From NCBI GenBank assembly GCA_021234155.1, contig JAJEKV010000006.1, positions 11,309,317 through 11,373,316 on the forward strand: a stretch of 64,000 nucleotides of DNA. Reading direction: 5' to 3'. This document shows positions 1 through 12,031 of the stretch, one piece after another. The position numbers were made by a program, and so were the translations under genes. Numbering within the stretch: the stretch's first letter is position 1; every line of letters starts with the position of its first letter. The notes under the pieces were generated by a model. That model was not told the origin of the DNA. It did no database searches and worked only from the letters and a program-made list of their open reading frames with translations. The DNA is from Isoetes taiwanensis. Taxonomy: Eukaryota > Streptophyta > Lycopodiopsida > Isoetales > Isoetaceae.

Positions 1-880
1 CCCTTACACTTCCACTTAATTCCATCACGTGTTCCCTTGGTATCACCTCTCAATACACTTTCTATGCTCTGGCAAGAATCTAACTGGATATACATTGCAA
101 CAGTCTCCTCTTGATCTCTGCTTTTATCAAGTTAATCTCGAATGTTGTTGATACCAATTTCAGCATTCCTGTATTCCATATCTGACAAGAAACCAGAAGA
201 ACTGATCCCACTGAAGAAAAGAATTACTTTTGGTACTCCCGGACTGAATCCGAAGTCATTTTGAAGGCGCTGCGAATAAGATGAACGGGAAACTCTGCCT
301 TTAATGAAGTAAATTCGTTCATTTTTTGTTTTATATGTTCGGTTCTGGTTTAACAGTAGCAGTATCCATTGCACGACTTCGCCTAATTTGTTCGTTCAAC
401 TAATCCGTTAAAAACGACCGACGTCATTTCTCAGCCAGCGTGGAACTTTCAGATGACGTGGAGGGGGGAGGGGGGAGGAGGGCTGTATACTGCATTCTAC
501 CCCAGAGTAGTGAGTCCTCATAAAAGAAAGCATTCGATGACTAGTGACTGTGGCTTTGAAGAGGAGCCGTGGCAGAAAAGGCCCCAACTGTATGCCAACT
601 ACAGAGGAAGCTGAGGTGAATGCAGCGGCAGAGACAATTAAGCATGATAATCCAAGGAAGCAGACAAATCCAAGGAGATTCAAAGGGCTAGCAAAAAGGG
701 ATGAAAAGGACAGACTATATCAAAAATGTTATGGCCTTAAGGGAGACAGAAAATGGTAGGCTTGCATATAAAGCTTTATTTCGATACTAGCTTTTGGCAA
801 TTTAATGACCCTTTTTATGACAAGGTAACTAAAATCTAGGCCACAGCCTTTGCAAGAAGCAACATCTGATCTTAATTGAT
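1..880. other. unassigned sequence at window start
   Basis: I recognise no gene here. Two short open frames exist, 132-374 on the minus strand (80 codons) and 544-759 on the plus strand (71 codons, Lys/Arg-rich). Neither shows a motif I can name. A G/A-rich block lies near 455-480. Recognisable retroelement coding begins at about 881, so this may be decayed upstream retroelement sequence; that is inference only. Confidence 0.4.
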
Positions 881-2259
881 CACGCTCCTTTCTTGGGAAA
901 GTCAATTATTATGCTACCTTCATTCCTGGCCTATCTGGCATTGCTGATCCCATCCACAAATACGGGTGATGAATCCACTTGGGCTTAGAATCCCCAGGCA
1001 GATGAGGCTTTTCAAAAATTGAAGGTTTTGCTTACTCAAGCCCGTCTACTTGTTCCACATCAATGGGACAAGTTCTTTCATGTTTATGTCGATATTTCAA
1101 CTTTTGCTATTGGTGTTGTTCTTTCCCAAGAATATGACTCTCACCTGAACAAACCCATTCCTTAGGCAAGCAGAAAACTCAACCCTGCTGAGAAAAATTA
1201 TTCTGCCACGGAATGAGAAGCATTTGGACTTATTTTTTGCATGAACGATTTCGCCATTATCTGCTGGGAAGCAAATTCAAGTTCTTTGTGGATCATCAAG
1301 CTCTGCTTAATCTGATCAATAAGACCATGCCCACGGGCCGTATTGCTCGTTGAGTACCGCTTCTAGGAGTTTACTCCCTTTGAAACAATTCATAACGCAG
1401 GAAAGTCTTATGTGGTGCCTGATTATCTTTCATGATCCACACCGATGACCCATCCTCAGGAGTTTTAGACACTTTTCAGGACGCCCAACACTTCTTGGTC
1501 ACGGCCACGCCACACTGGTTCCATGACTACCAACAATATCTTCTCTCTAGTGCCTTATCATCTGAAGATCTCACACTTTCTCCAGAAACTCTACACTTAT
1601 GCCGTCAGCAATTCCTTCGTGAAGTCTTTGACTATAACATGGTTGCTGGACATCTCTACAAGCGTGGCAAGGATATGATTTTGCGCCGATGTATTCTTCC
1701 TCATGAAGTCCCGGAGACGGTTTGCCACACACATGAAGGACTTGGTGGAGGCCATTCTAATGGTGATAACGTGGCACGAAAAATTCTTTTGGTCAGCTAT
1801 TTTTGGCCCACGTTGTTCAAGGACGCTCACGCTCATGCACGCCAATGTGATGTCTGCCAGCGCGTGGGAAGGCCCACGGCCCGTGACGCTCTATCCTTAA
1901 CTCTAGTAGCCATGGCATTGCCCTTCAGCAAATGGGGTGTGGATTTTATTGGGCCAATTAATCCACCTGCTCGAAACTATTGTGCTAGATACATCCTTGT
2001 TCTCACTGATTATGCCACGAAGTGTGCTGAAGCCTGTGCCGCAGCCAGCACAGCACGGGTGCTCTACACGCATGTCATTATATGCTTCGGCTGCGAACTC
2101 GTGAGTGACCGAAGTGTTCATTTTGTCAATCACATGATCAAAGAAATCACGGACTACTTGCATATTCATCATTGGAAGAGCACATCATATTATACACAAG
2201 GCAATGGTCTTGCCGAAAGTACCAGCGAAACTCTCTCTAAAGACAAAATCCTACTCTAA
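881..2259 (+). pseudogene. Ty3/gypsy pol fragment: RT thumb, RNase H, integrase
   Basis: This is decayed pol of a Ty3/gypsy LTR retrotransposon, which would encode reverse transcription and integration. The stretch at 885-960 reads like the end of RT (SFLGKVNYYATFIPGLSG followed by IADPIHKY). Positions 1050-1350 carry RNase H sequence, with YVDIS replacing the usual catalytic start and then FRHYLLGSKFKFFVDHQALL; several stops and frame changes interrupt it. From 1432 a 275-codon open frame holds the integrase: an HHCC-type zinc finger ending CDVCQR at about residues 138-143, then the core with WGVDFIGPI, VSDRSVHF and NGLAESTSETL, where D, D and E of the DDE triad can be placed. The integrase stops early at 2259, before a C-terminal domain. 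No LTR was found beside it. The element is dead. Confidence 0.88.
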
Positions 2260-3062
2260 TTCTCCAGCTATTTCGGGTTTGGCGCTATGCAGGCCCGCAA
2301 GATATGCTCCGGATAATAGCGAAGGTGCAGAATCACGGTTTGATAATTGGATATGGGGTCTGGATTGTCTGCGGATGCAGATAGCCAGCCACCCATGGGA
2401 ATCCCATGGTTTTTCATCTTCCATAAATCATGGTCGTTCATTAGGCATGTTAACTATTCGAGGCAGTTCTTCGACGTGGTATTCACCATCTCCATCATTG
2501 CAACTGATAGTGTTCTTGCTTCAATCCTTACTCGGCTTATATAGCCCTACCGACTCTTGGTTGCCACGTGGCCAATCATTTTTTGTTGACCTGTCCATAT
2601 CGGAGGTACATTCCAATTCCAGATTCCCATATCTCGTCGCAAATCCAGTAGCGGTACCTTCTCTCTGACCTGTTGCTCCTGCCACCTCTTTCATTAAACC
2701 GTTTGAACTCTCAAGTTGCCCATCTTAATTATGCCCCTTTAAACCATGCATATGTCAAATCATTATTCATACACCATCACGATGTCACATCGCACTGTTC
2801 ATTTCTATCAATCTTCACCACTGATCTTCCTTCAGTTGGCTTTCTGGGACTTAAGCCAAAATTTTGGTTCTCAATTATTCTCTTCCGCGGTGCTGCCATC
2901 TGGCAGAATTATCGTTCTGATTCTGCTTTCGGCACTGTCTACAATAATCTCCGATGAATAGACGCAAACCCTAACGTTCAAATTTTTCTATCTTTTGCCT
3001 TCCGCTCTCACGCCCGCTTCACCGAAGTTGGCAACTCTATAGGCCACCGCGCCCACGAATCC
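2260..3062. other. spacer downstream of gypsy integrase, no gene recognised
   Basis: Several short frames cross this stretch but none has a recognisable domain. A TATA-like TTATATAG is at about 2537-2544, so part of it could be an old LTR. I found no second copy in the window, and the start at 26,651 does not resemble it. It could equally be integrase C-terminus plus spacer decayed beyond recognition. Confidence 0.35.
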
Positions 3063-3300
3063 TAATCTTTTTTCATCTGTGATTTTCTCCACACCAACTG
3101 TTCGAGAAGCTCTTGCAGACGCCAGTCGAGACGTTGCAGAAAGGGCGGGTTTGCTTGATTTCGCCAATCAAGATGTTCCACATCTGGCACAACTGCAGCA
3201 ATTTGTCGCTCATTTGGTCAAGACAAATGCTGGGTACCAAATGGTGGTGGATCATACTCGGATCACTCTAAATCAAAGTCTTTTGGCACAAATATTTCAA
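3063..3300 (+). pseudogene. 5' fragment of a decayed retroelement-type frame
   Basis: An open frame begins near 3063-3079 and reads about 75 codons of normal-looking protein (TPTVREALADASRDVAERAG, then DHTRITLNQSLLAQIFQLS). It is cut at about 3290-3310, where minus-strand copia coding begins. The pattern 'polar x ITLNxxLLxxIFxLS' recalls N-terminal regions of plant retrotransposon accessory or ORF1-like proteins, but I cannot name a family. The coiled-coil coding stretch at 23,984-26,650, also plus strand, could be its continuation displaced by nested insertions. This rests on orientation and style only. Confidence 0.4.
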
Positions 3301-5122
3301 CTGTCCAGAATCTTTCCATAATTCCCATATCTTGTTTGAACCTAGTAAACTTGACTTCTGACAGACTTTTGGTTAGAATGTCTGCAGTTTGCTCATTGGT
3401 ATTTACATACTCAACTATTATGATACCTTTAGCCACCAGATCTCTAACAAGGTGAACATGTAGTTCTATATGCTTAGTCAATACTGGGTTCCTTGTAATG
3501 GCAATGCAACTCATGCTGTCTGAAAAAAGTACAGTTGGCCCAACCTGACATATTTTCAATTCATTCAATAGACGTCTTACCCATGCTATTTCTTTAGCAG
3601 CTAAGGAAGTAGAAATGTATTCTGCCTCTGCAGTAGACATTGCTACACATGATTGTTTTTTGCTTTTCCATGCTACTGTAGCTCCTCCTAGCATAAGACA
3701 ATATCTAGATGTAGACTTTCTAGTGTCAATGTCATTTTCCCAATCTGCATCAGCATACCCTATCAAAATTAAATTGCTATTGTTAAAAGTCAAGCCATGA
3801 TCTTGTGTGAATTTTAGATATTTGAGTACTCTTTTAGCTACTGCCCAATGTTGGTGACCTGGATTATTTGTAAATCTTCTTAGAAGAATAGAATAGAATA
3901 GAATAGACTACTAAATGAAATGTCAGGTCTGGTGCTATTTGACACAAAGAGCAAGCATCCTATCAGTTCCCTATAAGGCACATTTTCCATTTGTTGCTCC
4001 TCTTTCACTGTTTTTGGACTCATGCTGGAAGATAATTTAAGCCCTTGTACAATAGGCGTCTTGGACACATTACAGTCTACCATATGAAATCTTTTAAGCA
4101 TACCTTCGATGTTCCCTTTTTGAGTAATGGTCAGCCTTTTGCTTTGCATATCCCTGCTCACTTCCATTCGCAGAAATTTTCTTAACTGTCCTAGATCAGT
4201 CATTTGGAACTTGTTTTTCAAGATTTGCTTGCAATATTCTAGTAATTCTGGATCACTTGGAACCATGATATTATCATCCACATATAATGCAATAATGCAG
4301 AATTGACTGCCCCTGTTCAACATATAAATGTTCCCATCATTTAAAAATTTATTGAATCCTTGTTCTTGCAGACATTGATCAATACATTTGTACCACATTC
4401 TTGGGGATTGTTTTAATCGATAAATTGCACGCTTGAGTTTCCATGCCATGCCTTCTTGATCCACTTCAAAAACAGATGCTTGTTTCATGTAGACTTCCTT
4501 ATCAAGCTCAGCATTTAAAAATGATGTGCTTACATCCATGTGATGCACTTCCAAATTATTAGCATTTGCAAATGCTAGTAGGATTCTTATGCTAGTTAGC
4601 TTAACTATTGGCGAGAATGTCTCTTCATAGTCCATCCCCTTCCTTTGTGTGAATACTTGTGCCACTAAATGTGCCTTGAATTTCTGTTCACCATTCAAAC
4701 CTGTTTTTAATTTGTAAATCCACTTGCTGCCAATGACATTTTTGTTTTCAGATTTGACAACTACCTCATAGGTATTGGTTCTATTGAATGCTTGCATTTC
4801 TTCCAATATGGCTTGCTTCCATTCTTCAAAATATTTTGAATTTATTGCTTCTTCATAATTTAGAGGAATTATGGCTTCAAGCAGAGCAAGTACATAATTG
4901 ATATCTACTGCCTCATTATTTATTCTTCTGCTTTTGCCATTTTCTATTCTGCCGTAACTCTAATGGATTAATGTCCAGGTCCTCCATGAGTTTTTCAATT
5001 TCAATTTTCGGCAATTTTTCATTTTTTCTTTTCCCTGAGCATTGTCTGACATGGTTTATCCTTATGAACATTACTGTTATTGGAGTCTTTTATTTCTCCT
5101 TATATTGATTGTTCTTCATCTT
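3264..5122 (-). pseudogene. copia 1 RT and RNase H
   Basis: The RT lies in an open frame at 4806-3880: KWIYKLKTGLNG, AHLVAQVFTQRKGMDYEETF, HHMDVSTSFLNAELDKEVYM, then the catalytic IALYVDDNIMV. RNase H follows at 3793-3264 with IGYADADWENDIDTRKSTS, the SKKQSCVAMSTAEAEY block and FSDSMSCIAI, ending in ADILTKSLSEVKFTRF. RT and RNase H are separated by a frame break at 3880-3908, where four GAATA units (TATTC on the coding strand) replace the expected sequence. Between 4806 and 5122 the linker towards integrase is rich in stops. The cut at 5122 is the LINE target site. Confidence 0.88.
3886..3905. repeat. (GAATA)4 microsatellite inside copia 1 RT
   Basis: Four perfect GAATA units lie exactly where the copia RT frame breaks, between the DISFSS motif and the LLRRFTNNPGHQHW motif. 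Expansion here would account for the frameshift. Confidence 0.8.
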
Positions 5123-5139
5123 CTAATTCCCCTTGTATT
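5123..5139. repeat. 17-bp target-site duplication of LINE 1, 3' copy
   Basis: CTAATTCCCCTTGTATT is repeated exactly at 12,015-12,031. On the plus strand this copy runs straight into the T-run, the complement of the LINE poly(A) tail. Confidence 0.93.
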
Positions 5140-5153
5140 TTTTTTTTTTTTTT

Positions 5154-5717
5154 GTGGAAACGGCAGTGGTATTATATTACATGTAAATACATAGTAATAC
5201 AAAAATACAGGGGGAAGCCCTGTTATGAAGACCAAATTGAAAAATGGTCTTGACACTCCCAAGGAGGATAATTACTTAAATTAAAACACTGATTAAAGTT
5301 TTTTAGGAATATCAAAATCAAAATTATAAAAGCATTAAGTTCCTCTTGTTCCTCTTGTTCTGGAAATTTCTGCTAATAAACTGAAACTTCAGTTTTCTGT
5401 GACACCATCCAAGGAGATAATTGCCGAGGCATGAATGGTAAATCTGAACAGCAAGTCATCAAGCTCTCCTTTGCTCCATAGGGGGAGGAATCCGAGAATG
5501 TGGAGGATCCATGATTCGGGCCCCAATCTGATTTGGAGCTTCTCCTCGAAATAAGGCTTGATTTCCTGTTTGAAAGCCCAGATATCTCCATCTTTCGATT
5601 ACTCTTTGTAGGGTTCGGATCATGATCGTTTCTATTTTGACCCATTGCAAGGCTGCCAGCACCTCCTGATGAGACATGGGGCGGGTATCCTCCGGGACCT
5701 CTCTGGCATGGCCACCT
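5154..5717 (-). other. LINE 1 3' untranslated region
   Basis: This stretch lies between the end of recognisable ORF2 (YDKRWDTLGSFQGFYAFF at about 5770-5830) and the poly(A) tail. It carries short overlapping frames without domain signal, consistent with a 3' UTR. Confidence 0.6.
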
Positions 5718-8700
5718 TCATGATGCTTGTTGACTAGATAATCTGTCAGAGACATTAGAAATGTTATTGAAATAAGATGAAAAGAAAGCATAGAACCCTT
5801 GAAAAGAGCCCAAAGTATCCCATCTTTTGTCATAGTTGCATCCCTTTTTCATTCTGTGTGCCATGGCTGCTTCTGCTAACTCCAATTGAAGAGTAGTCTT
5901 AAGAAAGTTCAAGTCTGGAGTGTGGTGATTAATGGCTACATTGTTCCTGTGTTTCCAGATTACCCACAGGCATAATGATCTAATTGTACCCTCAAAGGAG
6001 GAAGTATTTTCAAGGAAGTCAAAAAGATCATGTTCAGCAGCTGGAATTGCACCAATATGATAGCCTATCCAGGTCCAAAAGGGGGTCAGCCAAGGGCAAA
6101 TAAATATGTGTGTAGAGGACTCTACTTGGCCACATCCTAAAGGACATCTGTCAGAGTTTTGACTATTATATTTAGCTCTGTGGGCATTAGACTTCAGACT
6201 TTTGTTCAGGAAAAGCCACCTGAAAAGAATAACCTTCTTTGCACATTGAAGTTTCCAACCTTTTCTTATAACTGGCGGCTTTACTGTTCATGACCCCATT
6301 GGCTAGCAACTTTAGTACTGATCCCCAACAACGGGGAATAAGCTTTAGCCACACTATACCCTTTGCCATCCATGGTCGATTACATTTCAGCTGTTTGTGT
6401 TCCCCTCCCTCTATTGTGCCTTGTTAGGGCTTTATAAATGTTTCTATGGAGGTGGTATTTTTTGCAGAAGACTAGAAATTTCTAGCCATGTTCTCCGATT
6501 ATCACCAACTGTCATGTTGCCCATTGTGCACAAGCCCTTATCCATCCATTCCTTGTATTTTCTTGGATGTTTAAGAGCTAAACATCCATCATCTTCACTA
6601 ACCAGCCCTTGATGCGAGGAAAAAGTTGAAGTTTTAGGAGACATTCTATAGGATTTGCTTTAAAGCACCATGAGATACGGGTTCCAAGCTTGAATAATCC
6701 TTCTCATTATAGTGGAGGTGCACGATCCTGGATTAAGTTGATAAAAGGCTGAATCAGGTAGATGGTGAGGGGTAGATGGACTTCCCACTAGTGTAGTCTT
6801 CCCAACCCAATATTTAGTGAAAACCAGGGCAGGTGATTTAGCAGCTGGGTCTAGAGCTCTCCAGACCAACTTAGCTGCCAGAGCTTGGGCCTGCAAGAAG
6901 AGATCTTTGCACCCCAATCCTCCTTTCTTTCTAGGTAAAGTCAAGTATTTCCATCCTACCATATGTGTGCCACGCCAAATGAATTCCTTCATTATAGCCT
7001 CTAGCTCTGGTAGGTCTTCACATGCGCAATTATTGCTAATGAAAAATAAACATGAGAACTGGCAATAACACTGTTGATTATCTCTACTCTCCCAGCTAGG
7101 GACAGGGACTTGGGATACATTTGAAGCTTTTTCTTAATCTTGGTCACAATGGGTTCCCAAAGGCCATGTAGACTCATGTTGAGGGCTAGTGGAAGACCTA
7201 ATAATTTGGTAGCTTTCTGAAGACCACAAACACTTATCCCCTCAATATGATCTTCTAAAGTATCAGAAATAAAGGCACACTTTTCCTTGTTTAGGACCAC
7301 TCCAGAAGCATTCCCAAAAAGCTCCATGGCAGAAAGGAAGTTTCGAATACTGTCCCCTTGTCTATTTAAGAACACAAAGGTATCGTCAGCATACTGCATT
7401 ACTGATAAAGTGTCCTTTGTGTCTGGAAGATTTAGGCAACTAATTTTCTTATCTTGTTGCATCTTCATGATAAATCTAGTAACCATTTACGCTACTATTA
7501 AGAAAGATAGGGGCTAAAGGACACCCTGTCTCCTCCTCTTTTAGATCAAAAAAAAAGGAAGAGGGAGAGCCATTGACCAAAACCGTTGAGCAACTTTGTT
7601 ATGTTGAAACCAATTATTTTCCCAATGACCGTCGAGAATCCTAAGCTGTGCCATGGCCCTATAAAGAAATTTCCAATCAATGGTGTCATAGGCTCTTTTA
7701 AAATCCAATTTCAAGAGCACACAACCTTGATTGGTTAGTTTATTCCAATGTAGACCTTCATAGGCTCCAATGAAGTTGTCCAAGATACACCTCCCTGGAA
7801 GAAATCCAATTTGAATTTGGACAAATCTTATTACGAAGGATCTTTTTTATCCTATTGGCAAAGATCTTAGCCAAAACTTTATCGTCACATTTGTTAATGA
7901 GATAGGCCTCAATCCAGAAGTTGATAGGCATATCTACCTTTGGAATAGGGCAATTAGGCTGCATTAATTCTTTGGATGTAACTTTTGACTGCCAAGCACC
8001 ACTGTACAAATGTAACTATGTCCTTGTTCATTACATCCCGGAAATGATCATAAAATTCAGGAGGTAGACCATCAGGTCGGGGCTTTTCCATGAGCCATAC
8101 TCCTTAATGTACTTAAAATTTCAGACTTCCATAGGGCGCCAAAGTTTTGTATATCACGGATATGATCATCCCTTGGGCCAAGGTACTCAAAAGAATTCAT
8201 CCATTTTGCTTGTCATTATCCACGGCTGCAAATAACTCCTTGTATTTAGTGTAGAACAATTTTTGGATGTCCTCTTGTTTTAGGCGGCTCTTCACGATTG
8301 TCATCTCGGTGAGACTATCCCATTGTTCATAATTACGCTTTTTAGCAGCTCGAAAAAAATTTTGTTGCAATCATCCATGAGATTCACATATAAACTTACG
8401 CTTTTATGGCGGACTTTTAGCTTCATATTCTTCAATCGGCTTGACCTTCCTTTCTAAGGACTCCTCTTTCTTTGCAATTGTACATTAGCTTTGTCCAAAA
8501 GAGACTACGTCTTACATCTTTTATTTCGAGTAGACCTCCATTTTTTTTTCTAGCCTTTTTTCCTGTTCCATTCATTGCCCCACAGCTTGATCCAATTTTT
8601 GATTTGTTTGTTTACGCATATAAACTCCTTCATGGAACCACTTGCATTCAAGTGCTCTAATGAACTATAAAAGCGGTGAACTCCTCACAAAAAGCCATTG

Positions 8701-9464
8701 TTATTAGGAGGACGACATTGAATTTGAAGGGGTGTCGGCACACTGTTTTGAGGAAAAATACCGGTGTCGGGATGCGTGGGTAATGATCACGAAATTGAGT
8801 TGCTACAATCATTGCTTACAATCAAATTATCCCAGTCATCCAGAGTGGAAATACTGGTATAATATCTGTCTAAAAGACAATAAACTCTGTCATTTCCCTT
8901 TCTCTTATTGCACCAAGAGTATGCATTAGAGGAAGAAGGAGCATGGTATATGAAATTATGAACCAATTTATCCCATTGAGTTCTCTCTCCTCTGGACATG
9001 TTGATCTTCTTTCCTGCTTTTTGCTCCCAAGATGGAGTATTATTAAAGTCACCACCGAGAATCCAATTCTTGGTATTTTGACTTTGCAACCAATTTGCCA
9101 TATTTTTCCATTGCTCTTCCCTTTCTTCAGGAGAAGTAGAAGCATAGACATTTATGATTCCTACTTGCTCTTGCCCAATCTGCAGAAATGCCACCTGCCA
9201 TCTACCTGAGGGGTGTAAGAAGGAATTTACCATTCTATACCCATTCCAAGCAATGCAGATGCCTCCTTTTGTGCCATCTGCAGGGGACCAAATGGATTCA
9301 CCATTGGGGAAAATCCAATTTCCCAGGTTTGAGGCTTCAAAGGCTGGCAACCTGTGCTCCTGTAGAAGGATAATGTCTGCTTTGAGCTCCTTGAGAGCTA
9401 TTAGAGCCCTTTTCCTTTTCAGGGGGCCCTTAATTCCTCTTAAGTTCCATGTGACTATCTTCAT
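5718..9464 (-). pseudogene. LINE 1 ORF2: endonuclease, reverse transcriptase, zinc-binding end
   Basis: ORF2 would nick the target DNA and copy the element RNA by target-primed reverse transcription. The APE-type endonuclease is open for 225 codons from 9464 (MKIVTWNLRGIKGPLKR, LLQEHRLPAFEAS, NWILGGDFNN, then DRVYCLLDRYYTS). The region 8787-8010 is badly decayed. RT segments follow in different frames: AKIFANRIKKIL (8009-7758), VLLKLDFKRAYDTIDWKF (7783-7541), and VMQYADDTFVF with the catalytic YADD codons at 7382-7393. FIWRGTHMVGW and GGLGCKDLFL are at 6992-6660. The C-terminal zinc-binding region (CPLGCG then HIFICP) is near 6090-6180. The last recognisable block, around 5800, matches the same block at 54.4-54.5 kb in LINE 2. 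At least six frame changes are needed, so it is not translatable. Confidence 0.92.
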
Positions 9465-11932
9465 TGGGTTTTGGAACTTCTGGAATTTCTGGTGACAGGC
9501 CCATTTTCCCTAGGAGTATAGACCTTTTTCTGTCTTTTTTTGATCTGTGGCAGGGGAGTAACATAGTTCTGCTCCTTTACTCCACTTCCCAACTCCTCTT
9601 CACTGACATCTTCATCATCCCAGAATTTACCATAGAGTTTGGAAGAAGGATCTTTCAGTTCCCTTAACTTAGCTGCTGGAGTCTTGAACTCTTCCCTCTC
9701 CAAGGTTACTATGTTTCCAGGAGTGGCTTTCTCCAATTCATGATCAGAGGGGCTTATAGGTCTATTGATCTGGACACTGCCAATTTCCTGGCCAGCTGGA
9801 GTTACAAGTCTTTGAGGCTGATTCCCCAATCCTTGTCCAGTTGGACTTACAGGCCTATTGTAGTGCTCAGTATCAATTCCCTGGCCTTCTGAAACTGGAA
9901 TCTCTGAATTTGGATCATTTTCCAAATCCCCTGTGTCAGATGTATCTTTTACATGTTCCACAGCTATGGAGGTCTCTATTGTTGCATCTTCAAAACTTCG
10001 AGGTAGGGTCAAAGATCTTTGATCCTTTGGGAAATAATTCCATGGTGGGAGGGAGATTCATTGTTATTATAAATTCGTCAAGAGGATTTTTGGGTGAGCT
10101 CGGTTCCCCCTTTTTCACGGCATCCAGTTGACTCCTCGGAGGAAGAGTAATTCTCATTCCCACGAGGCTCCCTTATTGTGAGAGCCATGGAGTTATTTTT
10201 TGATAGGATTTTTCTTCCTCCATAACCCCTTTCCCTTTGGCATCGAGTTATTAAGGACCTTTACTTTAGAAGCATCCTCCATGAACTGCACCTTTCTTTT
10301 CCATTCAGTTCTCAATTTTCTTTCTAAACTCTTTCCTGCCTCCATTTTAGTTCTCTCCTTTTCTCTTTCTTCTCTGATTTTTTGCCTCCTTCTTTTTCTT
10401 TTTTCACTCCCATTCTTATTTCTCCTGTACCTTTCTGCCTTACCTTTGTTGGGTGTGACCCATATTTCCTCCTTCTGAATCCCCTGTTTCCCCTGATTTA
10501 TTTCCTTTGGAGCCCCTTTTAACTCTCTCTCTCCTTTACAGATTTTCCCTCCATGGAGTCTCAACCCACAGGCCGAGCATGGCTGTGGCAGACCTTGCCA
10601 TACCAGTTTTAATGTCTTGGGGTTACCAAAGTAATCCACAAAATTTATGTCACCCGGGATTGGCTTTAGGAGATCGACTTGAGCCCACACTCTTGGAGCT
10701 TTATCCGGAGAGACTTCCCAACTAATAATATTCCCCGTCTGTTGGAAGCAGTAAGCAGGGGCTCATTCCGATTACATCGGTTTAGACCGTAGAGATGTCG
10801 GGCGGGTGATCTGATTCGAGAAAAGTTCTGCGGGTCAAAGGAAGGATACCATTTTTGGAAGAAAAAACCGAGTGTTAGCCCGGAAATGGTTCCTTGTTTG
10901 AGCAAAAGGGTAATTTATGCGGATGTTACCGCACTCAACCATAAAAAAGGAAAGTCAATCCAATATATCTTTGTTGATTGCTACCCCCGTTCCATTCTCT
11001 CAACTCCCTTTAAAAATTGAAGTCTGACCCCCTCATGTCGGATGCAACCAATGAGCCCACGAGATTTCAGAAATTTTAATTTACTCTCTACTGCTGCATT
11101 ACGGAGAGGCTTACCCACAAAGGCCCGGTTCCTTATGCATGCCAGTTCCTTTCCACCTCCTCCCCACTTGATTTGCATAATCCAAGATTTGGTCCCTTTG
11201 CCTCCTTTTTGATTTGTAAAGTCCCCCTCCACGAAGATCGCCTGGTGTTCACCATATCTGCAGTAGAGGTAAGGAAATCTCCAAAAGCCAAGAAGTCCTT
11301 CACCTGTTCGCCCTTCTCTACCGCTGCTAGTTGGCCCGCAATCTCCCGGATCTGGCTGTGTCCCTTCTCACTTAGGGTACAAATGATTTCCAGTAACTCT
11401 GCATTCCTATTTTCCCTTTTGTCATTATTCCCTTTCGTCAATGTCGTCCCATTTCCCCAAATCATCCCTTTACGTATATTTTTGCACATTTCCCAATGCC
11501 AGGTCTGCAATCGTCCCAAACTGGCTTTGAACATTCCCAGACAACCCTGCCTCCTGTTCCACTATTTTGCACGGGTCTTTCCCTTCTTTTTCCATTCTTT
11601 TTTCCATATTTTACTGTTTTTAAGTTTTCACAATACTACAAAAGCGATCCAGACTCCTAACTGTAAACTTTCACAATTATTTTACTATCCGTCCATGAAC
11701 AATGTGTATGAAAAACACCAGCTGCACTAACATTCCTATCACCCACAAACTCACCCAACCAAGATTCTAAAAGCAAGACCTCAGACTGAGGAACCACAGA
11801 TGAGATAGACGTAAATAGTTCTTCTGGAAAGAACCTACTGTACACCAAGCTCTCCCATAGCCATGCACTCTCTCCCTCGAGCCATCCACAAGTGAATCTA
11901 TCACCTTGGATCAGGATCGTGAAGAGCTTCAT
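9461..11932 (-). pseudogene. LINE 1 ORF1 (DUF4283-like domain plus zinc knuckle)
   Basis: ORF1 of plant L1 elements encodes an RNA-binding protein. Here the DUF4283-like part is seen around 10,905-10,690 (GFFFQKWYPSFDPQNF). It is followed by a knuckle of form CX2CX4HX4C (CSACGLRLHGGKIC) near 10,570-10,610 and a Lys/Arg-rich stretch down to 10,193. The C-terminal part at 10,012-9461 is acidic and Pro-rich, with three spaced copies of an N-R-P-(V/I)-S-P-like motif. Its stop codon overlaps the ORF2 start in ATGA (9464-9461). Frames from 11,932 and 11,534 upstream are probably the N-terminal part, but I recognise no domain in them. Frameshifts between the segments mark it as decayed. Confidence 0.82.
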
Positions 11933-12014
11933 GATTTAGGGTTGAGAGTTTTCTGTTCTCCCGCCCGCGCCTCCGCCATCCCCCGGCTTCGCCTATCGCC
12001 TTTAAATTCGGAAC

Positions 12015-12031
12015 CTAATTCCCCTTGTATT
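12015..12031. repeat. 17-bp target-site duplication of LINE 1, 5' copy
   Basis: Exact copy of 5123-5139. Beyond it the copia 1 frame resumes in the same orientation. Confidence 0.93.

Larger units (their letters stand above)
5140..12014 (-). mobile_element. L1-type LINE retrotransposon (LINE 1), about 6.9 kb
   Basis: A non-LTR retrotransposon of the plant L1 type sits in minus orientation. It has a poly(A) tail (T-run 5138-5153 on the plus strand), ORF2 (C-terminal domain, RT, endonuclease) from about 5720 to 9464, and ORF1 from 9461 upwards. A GC-rich 5' end lies at about 11,940-12,014. An exact 17-bp TSD flanks it. The 5' end is not obviously truncated: about 80 bp of GC-rich leader precedes the first long frame. 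Stops and frameshifts through ORF1 and ORF2 make it inactive. It interrupts copia 1 and so is younger than it. LINE 2 (37.4-54.8 kb) is a relative with the same domain order. Confidence 0.93.
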
